Of a stretch of 64,000 bases of DNA, positions 7,831 through 16,163 are shown piece after piece. The stretch comes from Actinomycetospora cinnamomea. GTDB taxonomy: Bacteria > Actinomycetota > Actinomycetes > Mycobacteriales > Pseudonocardiaceae. The stretch lies in NCBI RefSeq assembly GCF_003096675.1, contig NZ_QEKW01000014.1:81336-145335 (forward strand). Direction: 5' to 3'. The notes under the pieces are model-generated. The model was given only the letters and a program-made list of their open reading frames with translations. It was not told where the DNA came from and did no database searches. Positions within the stretch are counted from its first letter, which is position 1; every line of letters starts with the position of its first letter. The translations under genes were made by a program, and so were the position numbers.

Positions 7831-9576
7831 GTGACCGTTCTCGAGGACGCGCCGGCCACGTCACGAGCCCCCGGGTCGGAGCCCGTGCCGCAGGTCGACT
7901 TCGACACCGACCCCTCGCGTTACCGCCACTGGCGGCTGGAGATCGAGGGGGAGACGGCCTGGGTCTACCTCGACGTCGCCGAGGACGGCGGGCTGGTGCC
8001 GGGCTACGAGCTCAAGCTCAACTCGTACGACCTGGGCGTCGACATCGAGCTCTACGACATCACCCAGCGCCTGCGCTTCGAGCACCCCGAGGTGCGCAGC
8101 GTGGTGCTCACCAGCGGCAAGGACTCGAACTTCTGCGCGGGGGCCAACATCCGCATGCTCGCGCAGTCGAGCCACCCGTGGAAGGTGAACTTCTGCAAGT
8201 TCACCAACGAGACGCGCAACGGCATCGAGGACATGACCGCGCACTCGGGGCAGACCTGGGTGGCCGCGCTCAACGGCACCGCGGCCGGCGGCGGCTACGA
8301 GATGGCCCTGGCCTGCGAGACGATCCTGCTGGTCAACGACCGCTCGAGCGCCGTCGCGCTGCCCGAGGTGCCGCTGCTGGGCGTGCTGCCCGGCACCGGC
8401 GGGCTCACGCGCGTCACCGACAAGCGTCACGTCCGCAAGGACCGCGCCGACATCTTCGCCACCAAGTCCGAGGGCTTCCAGGGACCGAAGGCCGTCGAGT
8501 GGAAGCTCGTCGACGAGACCGTGTCGCGCAAGCAGTGGGACTCCACGGTCCGGGCCCGGGCCGCCGAGGCCGCGGCGGCGTCGCACCGCCCGACACCGTC
8601 CGGCGGGCTGGTTGCGCAGGGCATCACCCTGCCGCCCCTGCAGCGCGAGGTCACCGAGGACGCGATCACCTACCCGAACGTCCGCTGCGCGATCGACCGC
8701 GACGCCCGCACCGCCACGATCACCGTGCTCGGGCCCGAGGCCGGCACCGTCCCCGAGTCGCTCGAGCGCATCCACGCCCTCGGTGCCGACTTCTGGCCGC
8801 TGGCGATGACGCGCGAGCTCGACGACCTGATCCTGCGGCTGCGCACCAACGAGCTCGAGATCGGTACCTGGTTGATCAAGACCCAGGGCTCGATCGAGGG
8901 CGCTTTGGCCTTCGAGCGGGTCATCGCCGAGCACTCGGGCAGCGACTGGCTGGTCAACGAGATCCGCCACTACTTCAAGCGGACGCTCAAGCGCCTCGAC
9001 GTCACCAGCCGCAGCCTCATCGCGCTGATCGAGCCGGGCAGCTGCTTCGCCGGCGCCCTGCTCGAGCTCGCCCTGGCCTGCGACCGGCAGTACATGCTCG
9101 AGGGCACGTTCGAGGACCAGGATGGTTCAGCCGAGGAGCAGGACCCGGCGCAGATCGTGCTCACCGAGTCCAACTTCGGCGCCTTCCCGATGGGCAACGG
9201 GCTCACCCGGCTGCAGTCGCGCTTCTACGGCGACGACGAGACGGTCGAGGAGCTGGCCGGGCGCACCGGTGAGCGCATGACCGGCGCCGACGCCGAGGAG
9301 GCCGGCCTGGTCACCGACGCCCCGGACGACATCGACTGGGAGGACGAGATCCGCATCCTGCTCGAGGAGCGGGCCTCGCTGTCCCCCGACGCCCTGACCG
9401 GCATGGAGGCGAACCACCGATTCGTCGGCCCGGAGACCATGGAGACACGGATCTTCGGGCGCCTCACGGCGTGGCAGAACTGGATCTTCAATCGGCCCAA
9501 CGCCTCGGGCGACGAGGGTGCGCTGCGCCGCTACGGCACCGGACGCAAGGCCGACTTCGACCGGAAGCGTGTTTGA
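7831..9576 (+). CDS. boxC: Benzoyl-CoA-dihydrodiol lyase BoxC
   Basis: A 581-aa enoyl-CoA hydratase-superfamily protein with the BoxC length and layout. It opens the ring of 2,3-epoxybenzoyl-CoA hydrolytically to 3,4-dehydroadipyl-CoA semialdehyde plus formate. The N-terminal crotonase half has the oxyanion-hole segments FCAGANIRML (101-110) and NGTAAGGGYEMALACE; the C-terminal half repeats a crotonase-like fold. The immediate boxB and benzoate-CoA ligase neighbours confirm the pathway. Ring cleavage releases formate, a possible source for the formate dehydrogenase about 18 kb downstream. Confidence 0.93.
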   Translation: MTVLEDAPATSRAPGSEPVPQVDFDTDPSRYRHWRLEIEGETAWVYLDVAEDGGLVPGYELKLNSYDLGVDIELYDITQRLRFEHPEVRSVVLTSGKDSNFCAGANIRMLAQSSHPWKVNFCKFTNETRNGIEDMTAHSGQTWVAALNGTAAGGGYEMALACETILLVNDRSSAVALPEVPLLGVLPGTGGLTRVTDKRHVRKDRADIFATKSEGFQGPKAVEWKLVDETVSRKQWDSTVRARAAEAAAASHRPTPSGGLVAQGITLPPLQREVTEDAITYPNVRCAIDRDARTATITVLGPEAGTVPESLERIHALGADFWPLAMTRELDDLILRLRTNELEIGTWLIKTQGSIEGALAFERVIAEHSGSDWLVNEIRHYFKRTLKRLDVTSRSLIALIEPGSCFAGALLELALACDRQYMLEGTFEDQDGSAEEQDPAQIVLTESNFGAFPMGNGLTRLQSRFYGDDETVEELAGRTGERMTGADAEEAGLVTDAPDDIDWEDEIRILLEERASLSPDALTGMEANHRFVGPETMETRIFGRLTAWQNWIFNRPNASGDEGALRRYGTGRKADFDRKRV

Positions 9577-9584
9577 CCTGCGGT

Positions 9585-9630
9585 CTTGTGAGCGCGTGTC
9601 CGTGCCGGGGCACGGACAAGCGCGCACAAG
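9585..9630. repeat. Family C hairpin between boxC and boxB
   Basis: A 46-nt inverted repeat with core TGTCCGTGCC-GG-GGCACGGACA, extended by further pairs (CTTGTG/CACAAG) with two mismatches. It sits in the intercistronic gap within an otherwise co-directional operon, so it may attenuate transcription, protect mRNA ends or mark a processing site. The CCGTGCC/GGCACGG core recurs at 19358-19397 and 47047-47062. Confidence 0.7.
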
Positions 9631-9652
9631 CGCGAAGCGCAAAGGAGTCCCG

Positions 9653-11080
9653 ATGACCAGCGCACGCCCGAAGATCGACTTCGACGCGAAGATCCCGAAC
9701 AACGTCGACCTCGCGTCCGACCGCAAGCTCCAGCGCGCTCTCGAGCGCTGGCAGCCCAACTTCCTCGACTGGTGGGGCGACATGGGCCCCGCCGTCGACA
9801 CCAAGGACGTCTACCTGCGCACGGCGGTCGACGTCGGCCGCGAGGGCTGGGCGCACTTCGACCACGTGCCCATGAACGAGTACCGGTGGGGCGTCTTCCT
9901 CTCCGAGCACGACCCGGACCGCAAGATCGCGTTCGGCGAGCACAAGGGCGAGCCGGTGTGGCAGGAGGTGCCCGGCGAGTACCGCGCCGACCTGCAGCGC
10001 CTGATCGTCATCCAGGGCGACACCGAGCCCGCGTCGGTCGAGCAACAGCGCTTCCTCGGCGCCACGGCCCCGTCGCTCTACGACATGCGCAACCTGTTCC
10101 AGGTCAACGTCGAGGAGGGCCGTCACCTCTGGGCGATGGTCTACCTGCTGCACGCCTACTTCGGGCGTGCCGGGCGCGAGGAGGCCGACCAGCTCCTGCA
10201 GCGCAACTCCGGCTCCGACGACTCCCCGCGCATCCTCGGGGCGTTCAACGAGGAGACGCCCGACTGGCTGTCGTTCTACATGTTCACGTACTTCACCGAC
10301 CGCGACGGGAAGTACCAGCTCGGGACGCTCAAGGAATCGGGCTTCGACCCGCTGTCGCGGACCTGCGAGTTCATGCTCAAGGAGGAGGCCCACCACATGT
10401 TCGTGGGCACCACCGGCATCGACCGCGTGGTCACCCGCACCGCCCAGCTGATGAACGAGCACGACTCCGAGGACGTCGCCGGGGCCGGCGGCATCCCGCT
10501 GGACACGATCCAGAAGTACATCAACTTCCACTACACGGTCTCGCTGGACCTGTTCGGCAACGAGTCGTCCACCAACGCCGCCAACTACTTCACCGCCGGG
10601 CTGAAGGGCCGCTGGCAGGAGGAGCGGCGCAAGGACGACCACGTGCTCACCGACGACGCCGGCGCCGTGGACGCCGTGCGCGACGGGCAGATCACCACCA
10701 GCGAGGTGCCGGCGCTGCTCGCGCTGAACCAGGACCTGCGCAGCGAGTACATCGGCGACTGCTCCAACGGTCTCAAGCGCTGGAACCGGATCCTCGAGAA
10801 GCACGGCATCGACCGGCGCCTGACGCTGCCGCACGTCGGCTTCAACCGGCACGTCGGCGCGTTCGCCGACCACCACATCACCCCGGAGGGCCGGATGGTC
10901 TCGACGGAGGAGTGGAAGGCGAACGAGGGGCGGTGGCTGCCCACCGAGGTGGACAAGACCCACGTCCGCGGGCTCATGCACCCGGTGCTCGAGCCCGGGA
11001 AGATCGCCGGCTGGATCGCCCCGCCGACCAACGGGATCAACGACAAGCCCGTGGACTACGAGTACGTCCACTTCAACTGA
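9653..11080 (+). CDS. boxB: Benzoyl-CoA 2,3-epoxidase oxygenase subunit BoxB
   Basis: A 475-aa class I di-iron oxygenase. It inserts one oxygen atom into benzoyl-CoA to give the 2,3-epoxide. Iron-ligand motifs are seen as EEGRH (154-158) and EEAHH (244-248), with a further candidate Glu in ASVEQQ (130), matching the BoxB pattern. The ATG is preceded by AAAGGAG. Electrons normally come from BoxA, a reductase with ferredoxin and flavin domains; no boxA is present in this window, so the reductase must be encoded elsewhere or be replaced. Confidence 0.94.
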   Translation: MTSARPKIDFDAKIPNNVDLASDRKLQRALERWQPNFLDWWGDMGPAVDTKDVYLRTAVDVGREGWAHFDHVPMNEYRWGVFLSEHDPDRKIAFGEHKGEPVWQEVPGEYRADLQRLIVIQGDTEPASVEQQRFLGATAPSLYDMRNLFQVNVEEGRHLWAMVYLLHAYFGRAGREEADQLLQRNSGSDDSPRILGAFNEETPDWLSFYMFTYFTDRDGKYQLGTLKESGFDPLSRTCEFMLKEEAHHMFVGTTGIDRVVTRTAQLMNEHDSEDVAGAGGIPLDTIQKYINFHYTVSLDLFGNESSTNAANYFTAGLKGRWQEERRKDDHVLTDDAGAVDAVRDGQITTSEVPALLALNQDLRSEYIGDCSNGLKRWNRILEKHGIDRRLTLPHVGFNRHVGAFADHHITPEGRMVSTEEWKANEGRWLPTEVDKTHVRGLMHPVLEPGKIAGWIAPPTNGINDKPVDYEYVHFN

Positions 11081-11153
11081 GGCGTCTTCCGCTCCGGCGT
11101 GGCGCGGTCCACGATCGGGTGTCCGTCCGTCCACCACCACCGAGGGGCAGCGC

Positions 11154-12815
11154 ATGGCGGAGTCGAGCACTGCGGAGTCGTTCAACGCGGCGGACTACCT
11201 GGTCGGCCGTCGCCTCGCCGCGGGTGACGGCGACCGGGTGGCCGTGCGGGCGCCGTCCCGCACGCTGACCTACGCCGAGCTCGACACCGAGATCGGCCGG
11301 GTCGCGGCGGGCCTGGCGGCGCTCGGCGTGCAGCCCGAGCAGCGGGTCGTGCTGTGCATGGTCGACGAGGTGGAGCTGTTCGCCGGCATCCTCGCGACGA
11401 TGCGCCTCGGCGCGGTGGCCGTGCCGGTGTCGACGATGCTGCGCGGCCCGGAGCTCGCGGTGCTCGTCGCCGACTCGCGCACCCGGCTCCTGCTGTGCTC
11501 CGCGACGTTCGCCGACACCGCACGGGTCGCGGTGCCCGAGGCGCTGGCCCGTGGTGGGGACGTCGCCGAGGTCGTCGTCACCGGCGACGACCCGACGGGC
11601 TTCGGCACCGGCGTCGGGGTGCGGACGTGGGACGAGATGCTCGCCGCGGGGGAGGCGCTCGGCGGCGCCCCGCCCGCGTACGACACCTGGGACGAGTCCC
11701 AGGCGCTGTGGCTCTATACGTCGGGCACGACGGGCAAGCCCAAGGCCGCGATGCACCGGCACGCCGACATCCGCACGGTGTGCGAGACCTACGGCCGGCA
11801 GGTGCTGGGCATCCGGCCCGACGACCTGTGCCTCTCGGTGGCCAAGCTCTTCTTCGCCTACGGCATCGGGAACTCGATGTTCTTCCCGCTGTCGGTGGGC
11901 GCCGCCGCGGTGCTCGAGCCGTCCCGGCCGAGCCCGGCGCTGCTGGCCGAGCTCGTCTCCCGCCACGGCGTGACGATGTTCTTCGGCACGCCGAGCTCCT
12001 ACGGCCCGCTGCTCGCCGCCGGCGAGGCCGGGCAGATCGACCCGGGTGCGTTCGCGACGGTCCGCCGCGGGGTGTCGGCGGGCGAGGCGCTGCCCGCGCG
12101 GATGGTGAACGGGATGCGCGAGCGGTTCGGGGTGGAGGTGCTCGACGGCATCGGTTCCACCGAGGCGCTGCACATCTACCTGTCGAACCGGCCGGGCGAG
12201 GTCGCCCCGGGCACGTCCGGGGTGCCCGTACCGGGCTACGACGTGGAGATCCGTGGCAGTGACGGCCGGCCCGTGCCGGACGGCGAGACCGGCACGCTCT
12301 ACGTGCGCGGCGACTCGATCTGCACCGGCTACTGGTGCCGCACCGCCACCAACCGGCTCGTCTTCGAGGGCGAGTGGCTGCGAACCGGCGACACCTACGT
12401 CCGCAACCCCGACGGCACCTACACGTGCCTGGGCCGCACCGACGACGTGCTCAAGGTCGGCGGCATCTGGGTGACGCCGGCCGAGGTGGAGGAGCGGCTC
12501 GTCGCGCACCCGTCGGTCGGCGAGGTGGTGGTGGTTGCGGTGCCGGACGCCGACGGCCTCGACCTGCCGGTGGCCTGCGTCGTGCCGCGCGAGGGGCACA
12601 CGGTGGACGAGCCCGCGCTGGTGGCCTGGTGCCGCGAGGGCCTGGCCTCGTTCAAGCGTCCCCGTCACGTCCTCGCCATCGACGACGTGCCGCGTACCGC
12701 GACGGGCAAGGTGCAGCGGTTCCGCCTGCGGGAACTGGCCGCCGAGCGCCTGGCGGCGAGCGGCACCCCGGCGCCGGCCCAGGGCGGGGACGTCGAGCTC
12801 GAGGCCGTGCGCTGA
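11154..12815 (+). CDS. Benzoate-CoA ligase family protein
   Basis: A 553-aa ANL-superfamily adenylating enzyme. It has the P-loop YTSGTTGKPK near residue 188, the family-specific stretch VAKLFFAYGIGN seen in benzoate-CoA ligases, and the C-terminal catalytic lysine region TGKVQRFRLR near 517. It would convert benzoate, ATP and CoA to benzoyl-CoA, the substrate of BoxB encoded just upstream (73-bp gap). Activity on substituted benzoates cannot be excluded from sequence. A ribosome site GAGGGGC precedes the ATG. Confidence 0.9.
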   Translation: MAESSTAESFNAADYLVGRRLAAGDGDRVAVRAPSRTLTYAELDTEIGRVAAGLAALGVQPEQRVVLCMVDEVELFAGILATMRLGAVAVPVSTMLRGPELAVLVADSRTRLLLCSATFADTARVAVPEALARGGDVAEVVVTGDDPTGFGTGVGVRTWDEMLAAGEALGGAPPAYDTWDESQALWLYTSGTTGKPKAAMHRHADIRTVCETYGRQVLGIRPDDLCLSVAKLFFAYGIGNSMFFPLSVGAAAVLEPSRPSPALLAELVSRHGVTMFFGTPSSYGPLLAAGEAGQIDPGAFATVRRGVSAGEALPARMVNGMRERFGVEVLDGIGSTEALHIYLSNRPGEVAPGTSGVPVPGYDVEIRGSDGRPVPDGETGTLYVRGDSICTGYWCRTATNRLVFEGEWLRTGDTYVRNPDGTYTCLGRTDDVLKVGGIWVTPAEVEERLVAHPSVGEVVVVAVPDADGLDLPVACVVPREGHTVDEPALVAWCREGLASFKRPRHVLAIDDVPRTATGKVQRFRLRELAAERLAASGTPAPAQGGDVELEAVR

Positions 12816-13003
12816 TGGCGGGGGAGCGCAGCGAGCACACCGACCCGCTCGCCACCGCCGACCAACCCCCGGCGCAGGGCGAGCCGCCCTACCGGCCGGA
12901 GGTCGAGCCCGGCGGCGACGTGCCCGGCGCGGTGCAGGGCTCCGACCACGAGGAGCCCATCGACGGCGTGGAGCCGGAGCCGGGATCCCCGGACGGGCGC
13001 TGA
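12815..13003 (+). CDS. Small acidic hypothetical protein
   Basis: A 62-aa, Pro-, Glu- and Gly-rich protein with no recognisable fold, probably intrinsically disordered. Its ATG overlaps the ligase stop codon as TGATG, which suggests translational coupling as the last gene of the box operon. The function is unknown. It could also be a chance open frame, since high-GC DNA gives many; the tight coupling is the main argument for it. Confidence 0.45.
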   Translation: MAGERSEHTDPLATADQPPAQGEPPYRPEVEPGGDVPGAVQGSDHEEPIDGVEPEPGSPDGR

Positions 13004-13019
13004 TCAGCCCGTGAGCCGG

Positions 13020-13067
13020 CCCGCCCGTCAGCCCGCCCGTCAGCCCGCCCGTCAGCCCGCCCGTCAG
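13020..13067. repeat. 12-bp tandem repeat over a gene end
   Basis: Four exact copies of CCCGCCCGTCAG, then a truncated fifth. On the minus strand each unit reads TGA-CGG-GCG-GGC and carries a stop codon, so the minus-strand gene ends in the first unit it meets (13064-13066). Because the unit is 12 bp, copy-number change would leave that stop intact. Confidence 0.9.
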
Positions 13068-13981
13068 CCCGCCAAGCGCTTCGCCGGGTCGGGCGGGGCG
13101 GCGTCGAGCGCGACGAGCGCGTCGGACCACTCGCCGAGCTGCTTGGTGAGCGCGGGCAGGTCGTCGCCGATCGCGTCGACCACCGACTGCTGCATGGCGT
13201 CCGTGCGCGCCTCGAGCTCCGCGCGGTGGCGGACACCGTCGGCGCTCAGGGCGTCGCCGTCGACCAGCCCGCGCCGGTGCAGGCCCGCCACGGCGGTGTC
13301 GATCTGCTCCGGGCTCCATCCGCGCGACGGTGTGTAGGCACCCAGGGGATAGCCGCACCAGAGCTCGGTGAGCACGTTCATCTGCACCGGGTCGAGGCCG
13401 TCGACGGCGCACACCGCGAGGTGGGAGTCGCCGCGGTGCTCGCGCAGGACGTGGCAGGCGTGGACGAGCGCGGCGAGCGTGTCGGCGGGCCACGGCTCGG
13501 TGGTGAGGCCGGTGAACAGCGGGCGGGCCGTGCGGTCCCCGGCCTCGATGCCCCGGCGCAGGGCGGTGACGGCCGCGGCGGCCTCCGCGTCGACGTCGCC
13601 GAGCAGGCGGCGCAGGGTCGCGCCGGGCGCGTCGAGGCGGATGCGGACGAGGTCGTCGTGGGCGATCGCCGCGACGCCCGCCTCGTACTGCGGCCCGACG
13701 AGGTCCGGGGCGAAGACGCCGAGCGCCATGACGGCGACCGCGGTCGGCGGCGTCCCGAGCGGGGCGGTGCGCTGGAAGACGTAGGCCGCGAAGTAGTCGT
13801 CCAGGCCGTGCGCGGCGTAGCCCTCCGCGGCCTCGGGCGACCAGATCGACAGGCAGGCCAGCGGCTCGATGGCGTCCCGCAGGGCGCGCGCGGGCGACGG
13901 GTCCCGGCCGGCGGGGGGATCGGTGGGCCGCGGGCGGTCGGGGGGCGCGAAGAACAGGCCGCGCATCGTCGGGTAGTCCAC
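13064..13981 (-). CDS. SCO6745 family protein
   Basis: A 305-aa, mostly helical protein of the actinobacterial SCO6745/SalK-like family. The N-terminus has the family feature AIEPLACLSIWSPEA, and the middle part LAALVHACHVLREHRGDSH is a conserved block; the C-terminal half resembles a winged-helix arrangement. Members are often annotated as helix-turn-helix containing, but the biochemical role is not established. The ATG at 13981 is used. Its stop lies in the 12-bp tandem repeat. Confidence 0.75.
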   Translation of the reverse strand: MDYPTMRGLFFAPPDRPRPTDPPAGRDPSPARALRDAIEPLACLSIWSPEAAEGYAAHGLDDYFAAYVFQRTAPLGTPPTAVAVMALGVFAPDLVGPQYEAGVAAIAHDDLVRIRLDAPGATLRRLLGDVDAEAAAAVTALRRGIEAGDRTARPLFTGLTTEPWPADTLAALVHACHVLREHRGDSHLAVCAVDGLDPVQMNVLTELWCGYPLGAYTPSRGWSPEQIDTAVAGLHRRGLVDGDALSADGVRHRAELEARTDAMQQSVVDAIGDDLPALTKQLGEWSDALVALDAAPPDPAKRLAG

Positions 13982-14003
13982 GCTGAGCTCCTTGTCGCTC
14001 CGG

Positions 14004-14522
14004 TCAGGTTCCGGCGGGGTCCGCGTCGTCCAGGGCGTGCCACACGACCCAGGACGAGACGGGGTCGGTCGCGGTCAGGACGCCGTGGACGCGCGCGATC
14101 TGCGCGACCAGCCACTCCGGCTCCCGGTCGTGCCCCCTGGCCTCGCGCTCGAGCACCGCGGTGAGGAGCTCGCCGGCACCGCGGGCCCGTCGGCGGCAGA
14201 GCCGGGTGCCCAGGACGCGGGCCGTCTCCTCGACCACGCGGTGGTCCTCGGGGCTGCCCGGCTTCGCGCCGCGGGCGAGCACCGGCCTTGTCGCGGCCGC
14301 CCACGCCCGCAGCGCCGCGCCCCGGGCCAGCGGCCAGGGCAGGACGGCGCCGTGGGCCTCGGCGTCGCGCAGGGCGAGCAGCAGCCCCGACACCTGGCCG
14401 AGGGCCGTGACCCACTGCCGGTACGTGCCGGGCACACCGGGGACCGCGTCCTGCGGCATCCGCGGGGTAGGCACGGCCGCGGGTGCGACGTGCGGCGCCT
14501 CGTCGTCCCTCATCGCCCGCAC
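14004..14522 (-). CDS. Hypothetical protein
   Basis: A 172-aa protein, basic and Ala/Arg-rich, predicted largely helical (RQWVTALGQVSGLLLALRDA and LLTAVLEREARG). No family is recognised and no membrane segment is obvious. It lies 22 bp upstream of the SCO6745-type gene on the same strand and may be cotranscribed with it. The start could be at 14522 or at the second in-frame ATG, 14510. Two cysteines are not arranged as a metal site. Confidence 0.5.
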   Translation of the reverse strand: MRAMRDDEAPHVAPAAVPTPRMPQDAVPGVPGTYRQWVTALGQVSGLLLALRDAEAHGAVLPWPLARGAALRAWAAATRPVLARGAKPGSPEDHRVVEETARVLGTRLCRRRARGAGELLTAVLEREARGHDREPEWLVAQIARVHGVLTATDPVSSWVVWHALDDADPAGT

Positions 14523-14630
14523 CCCCTCGTCCGCCCGTGTCGCGTACCGCGACGGTAGGGAGGGGCGGGGTGTCGGCGCGTCGGGGAACGACCCCGAGAG
14601 AAACGCCGCGGTCAGGGGGAGGGGTGGGCG

Positions 14631-14828
14631 TCAGGCCACGAGCTGCGGGTACCAGGCGCTGATCTCGAGGTCGAGCTCGACGAGATCGGGGTGGGCGAAG
14701 AGCGCGCTCTCGTCCGGGCTCAGGCGCTGGGGGCGCCGTCCACCGGTCGGGCAGCCCTCCTCGTGGCGCAGGGGGTGGAGCTTCCACACCCGCACGGACT
14801 CGCAGTAGTGGCACTCACCGGTGATCAT
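14631..14828 (-). CDS. Small hypothetical protein with putative zinc ligands
   Basis: A 65-aa protein beginning ITGECHYCESVRVWKLH. The pattern CxxC, then His and Cys residues within the next 20 positions (HPLRHEEGC), resembles a small zinc-binding knuckle. The ATG at 14828 is preceded on the minus strand by CCGAGGTCCC, a modest ribosome site. No function can be assigned. It lies downstream of a family A palindrome that would isolate it from the phosphotransferase gene, so it probably has its own promoter in 14829-14970. Confidence 0.5.
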   Translation of the reverse strand: MITGECHYCESVRVWKLHPLRHEEGCPTGGRRPQRLSPDESALFAHPDLVELDLEISAWYPQLVA

Positions 14829-14973
14829 CGTGGGACCTCGGGCACGTCGGCGGCGTCGGGGGAGCGGTCCCCGCGCGCCGACGCCCGGGGGCCACCCCCA
14901 TTGTGGTGCCCCGAACGTGCCGTCCCGCCCCCGCTCCGTGACCGCGCCCACCGTGTGACGCGCGCCCACCCCT

Positions 14974-15017
14974 ACGTGCGTGATCTTCTGAGCTATAGCG
15001 CAGAAGATCACGCACGT
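14974..15017. repeat. Family A palindrome, copy 2
   Basis: Arms ACGTGCGTGATCTTCTG and CAGAAGATCACGCACGT around AGCTATAGCG, which has two mismatches at the centre relative to copy 1. It ends two bases from the phosphotransferase stop codon (15020-15022, minus strand), so it lies at that gene's 3' end. Confidence 0.88.
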
Positions 15018-15019
15018 GG

Positions 15020-16048
15020 TCAGCCGCCCAGCTCCGCCAGCGCCGTCTCGGCCTGGAGGATGATCGCCTCGGGGCCGGTGACCTCGTCGGGGTCGGCGTC
15101 GGCGCCCATGTCGCCCGCGCGGTAGCGCGTCCACACCCCGGCGTGGATGCACGCGGCGCGCCAGCGGGCGAAGGCCAGGTAGTACGACACGTCGACGTCC
15201 CCGGTGCCGGTCGCCGCGGTGTAGCGGGCGACGAGCTCCGCACGGGTCGGGTAGCCGCCCGCCGGCGTCGGGCTGGGCAGCGCCTCGGGCACCGTGTCGC
15301 CCGGCTCGGTCCAGGACACGAGCAGGTGCCCCAGGTCGCAGAGCGGGTCGCCGATCGTCGCCAGCTCCCAGTCGAAGACCGCGACCGCCTGCCCGTCGGG
15401 CGCGTAGGCGATGTTCCCGGGCCGGAAGTCGCCGTGGACGATGCCGACCGCGCCCTCGGGGACCCGCGCGGCGAGCGCGTCGTGGGCGGCGTCGAGGGCC
15501 GAGAGGTCCTCCATCGCCGACGAGTGCGCCTGCCGGTGCCAGCGCTTGAGCTGGCGCGCGACGAAGTTGCCGGGCCGGGCGAGGTCGTCGAGGCCCACCT
15601 CGGCGGGCTCGACGTGGTGCAGCGCGGCCAGGACGTCGATCGTGGACGTGCCCACCACCGTGCGCGCGGCCTCGGGAACCTCGGCGCCCGACTCGGTGTC
15701 GTTGAGCACCCGCCCGGGCGCGAAGTCCATGACGTAGAGGTCGGCGCCCCACACGTCGTGGTCGTCGCAGAACGCCCGCGGCGTCGGGACCGGCACCTCG
15801 GTGGGGTTCAGCGCCGCGAGGAAGCGCCACTCGCGGCGCATGTCGTGGGCGGTCTCCAGCACGCCGCCCAGCGGCGGGCGGCGCAGCGCCCACGCGTGCC
15901 CGGCCTCGTCGGTGACGCGGTAGGTGAGGTTCGAGCGCCCGCCCGCGATGCGCGTGAACTCGATCGAGCCCTCGATCTCGTCGATGTGCGACCGGAACCA
16001 GCGGACGACCGCGTCCGGGACCTCCTCGGCTGCCATGGCGGCGAGCAT
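15020..16048 (-). CDS. Phosphotransferase family protein (APH/ACAD10-like)
   Basis: A 342-aa protein kinase-fold enzyme of the aminoglycoside phosphotransferase superfamily. The catalytic loop is GIVHGDFRPGNI and the metal-binding aspartate lies in VFDWELATIGDP; the N-terminal IAGGRSNLTYRV is the nucleotide loop. The closest known type is the FadE36/ACAD10-like group, often beside acyl-CoA or steroid degradation genes and thought to phosphorylate hydroxyacyl substrates rather than antibiotics. ATG 16048 or 16036 could start it. It is divergent from a TetR gene, which probably controls both directions. Confidence 0.85.
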   Translation of the reverse strand: MLAAMAAEEVPDAVVRWFRSHIDEIEGSIEFTRIAGGRSNLTYRVTDEAGHAWALRRPPLGGVLETAHDMRREWRFLAALNPTEVPVPTPRAFCDDHDVWGADLYVMDFAPGRVLNDTESGAEVPEAARTVVGTSTIDVLAALHHVEPAEVGLDDLARPGNFVARQLKRWHRQAHSSAMEDLSALDAAHDALAARVPEGAVGIVHGDFRPGNIAYAPDGQAVAVFDWELATIGDPLCDLGHLLVSWTEPGDTVPEALPSPTPAGGYPTRAELVARYTAATGTGDVDVSYYLAFARWRAACIHAGVWTRYRAGDMGADADPDEVTGPEAIILQAETALAELGG

Positions 16049-16120
16049 GCCGGTCCATCGATCACCGTGCACCCCGCGGGCCCCTGGTGGACACCGCGAG
16101 CGAGGTCTACCGTGACCGTT

Positions 16121-16141
16121 GACCGGATTCATCATCTGGTC
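16121..16141. promoter_or_regulatory. Candidate TetR operator
   Basis: GACCGGAT-TCATC-ATCTGGTC is an 8-5-8 inverted repeat with one mismatch, in the divergent gap between the phosphotransferase and TetR genes and just before the TetR ribosome site. The size and position fit autoregulation by the adjacent repressor; no binding data exist. Confidence 0.5.
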
Positions 16142-16163
16142 ACGACAGCGCGAGGAGGTGCCC

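Noticed and set aside
13020..13067. CRISPR or VNTR-type defence array
   Set aside because: A 12-bp simple tandem repeat without spacers.
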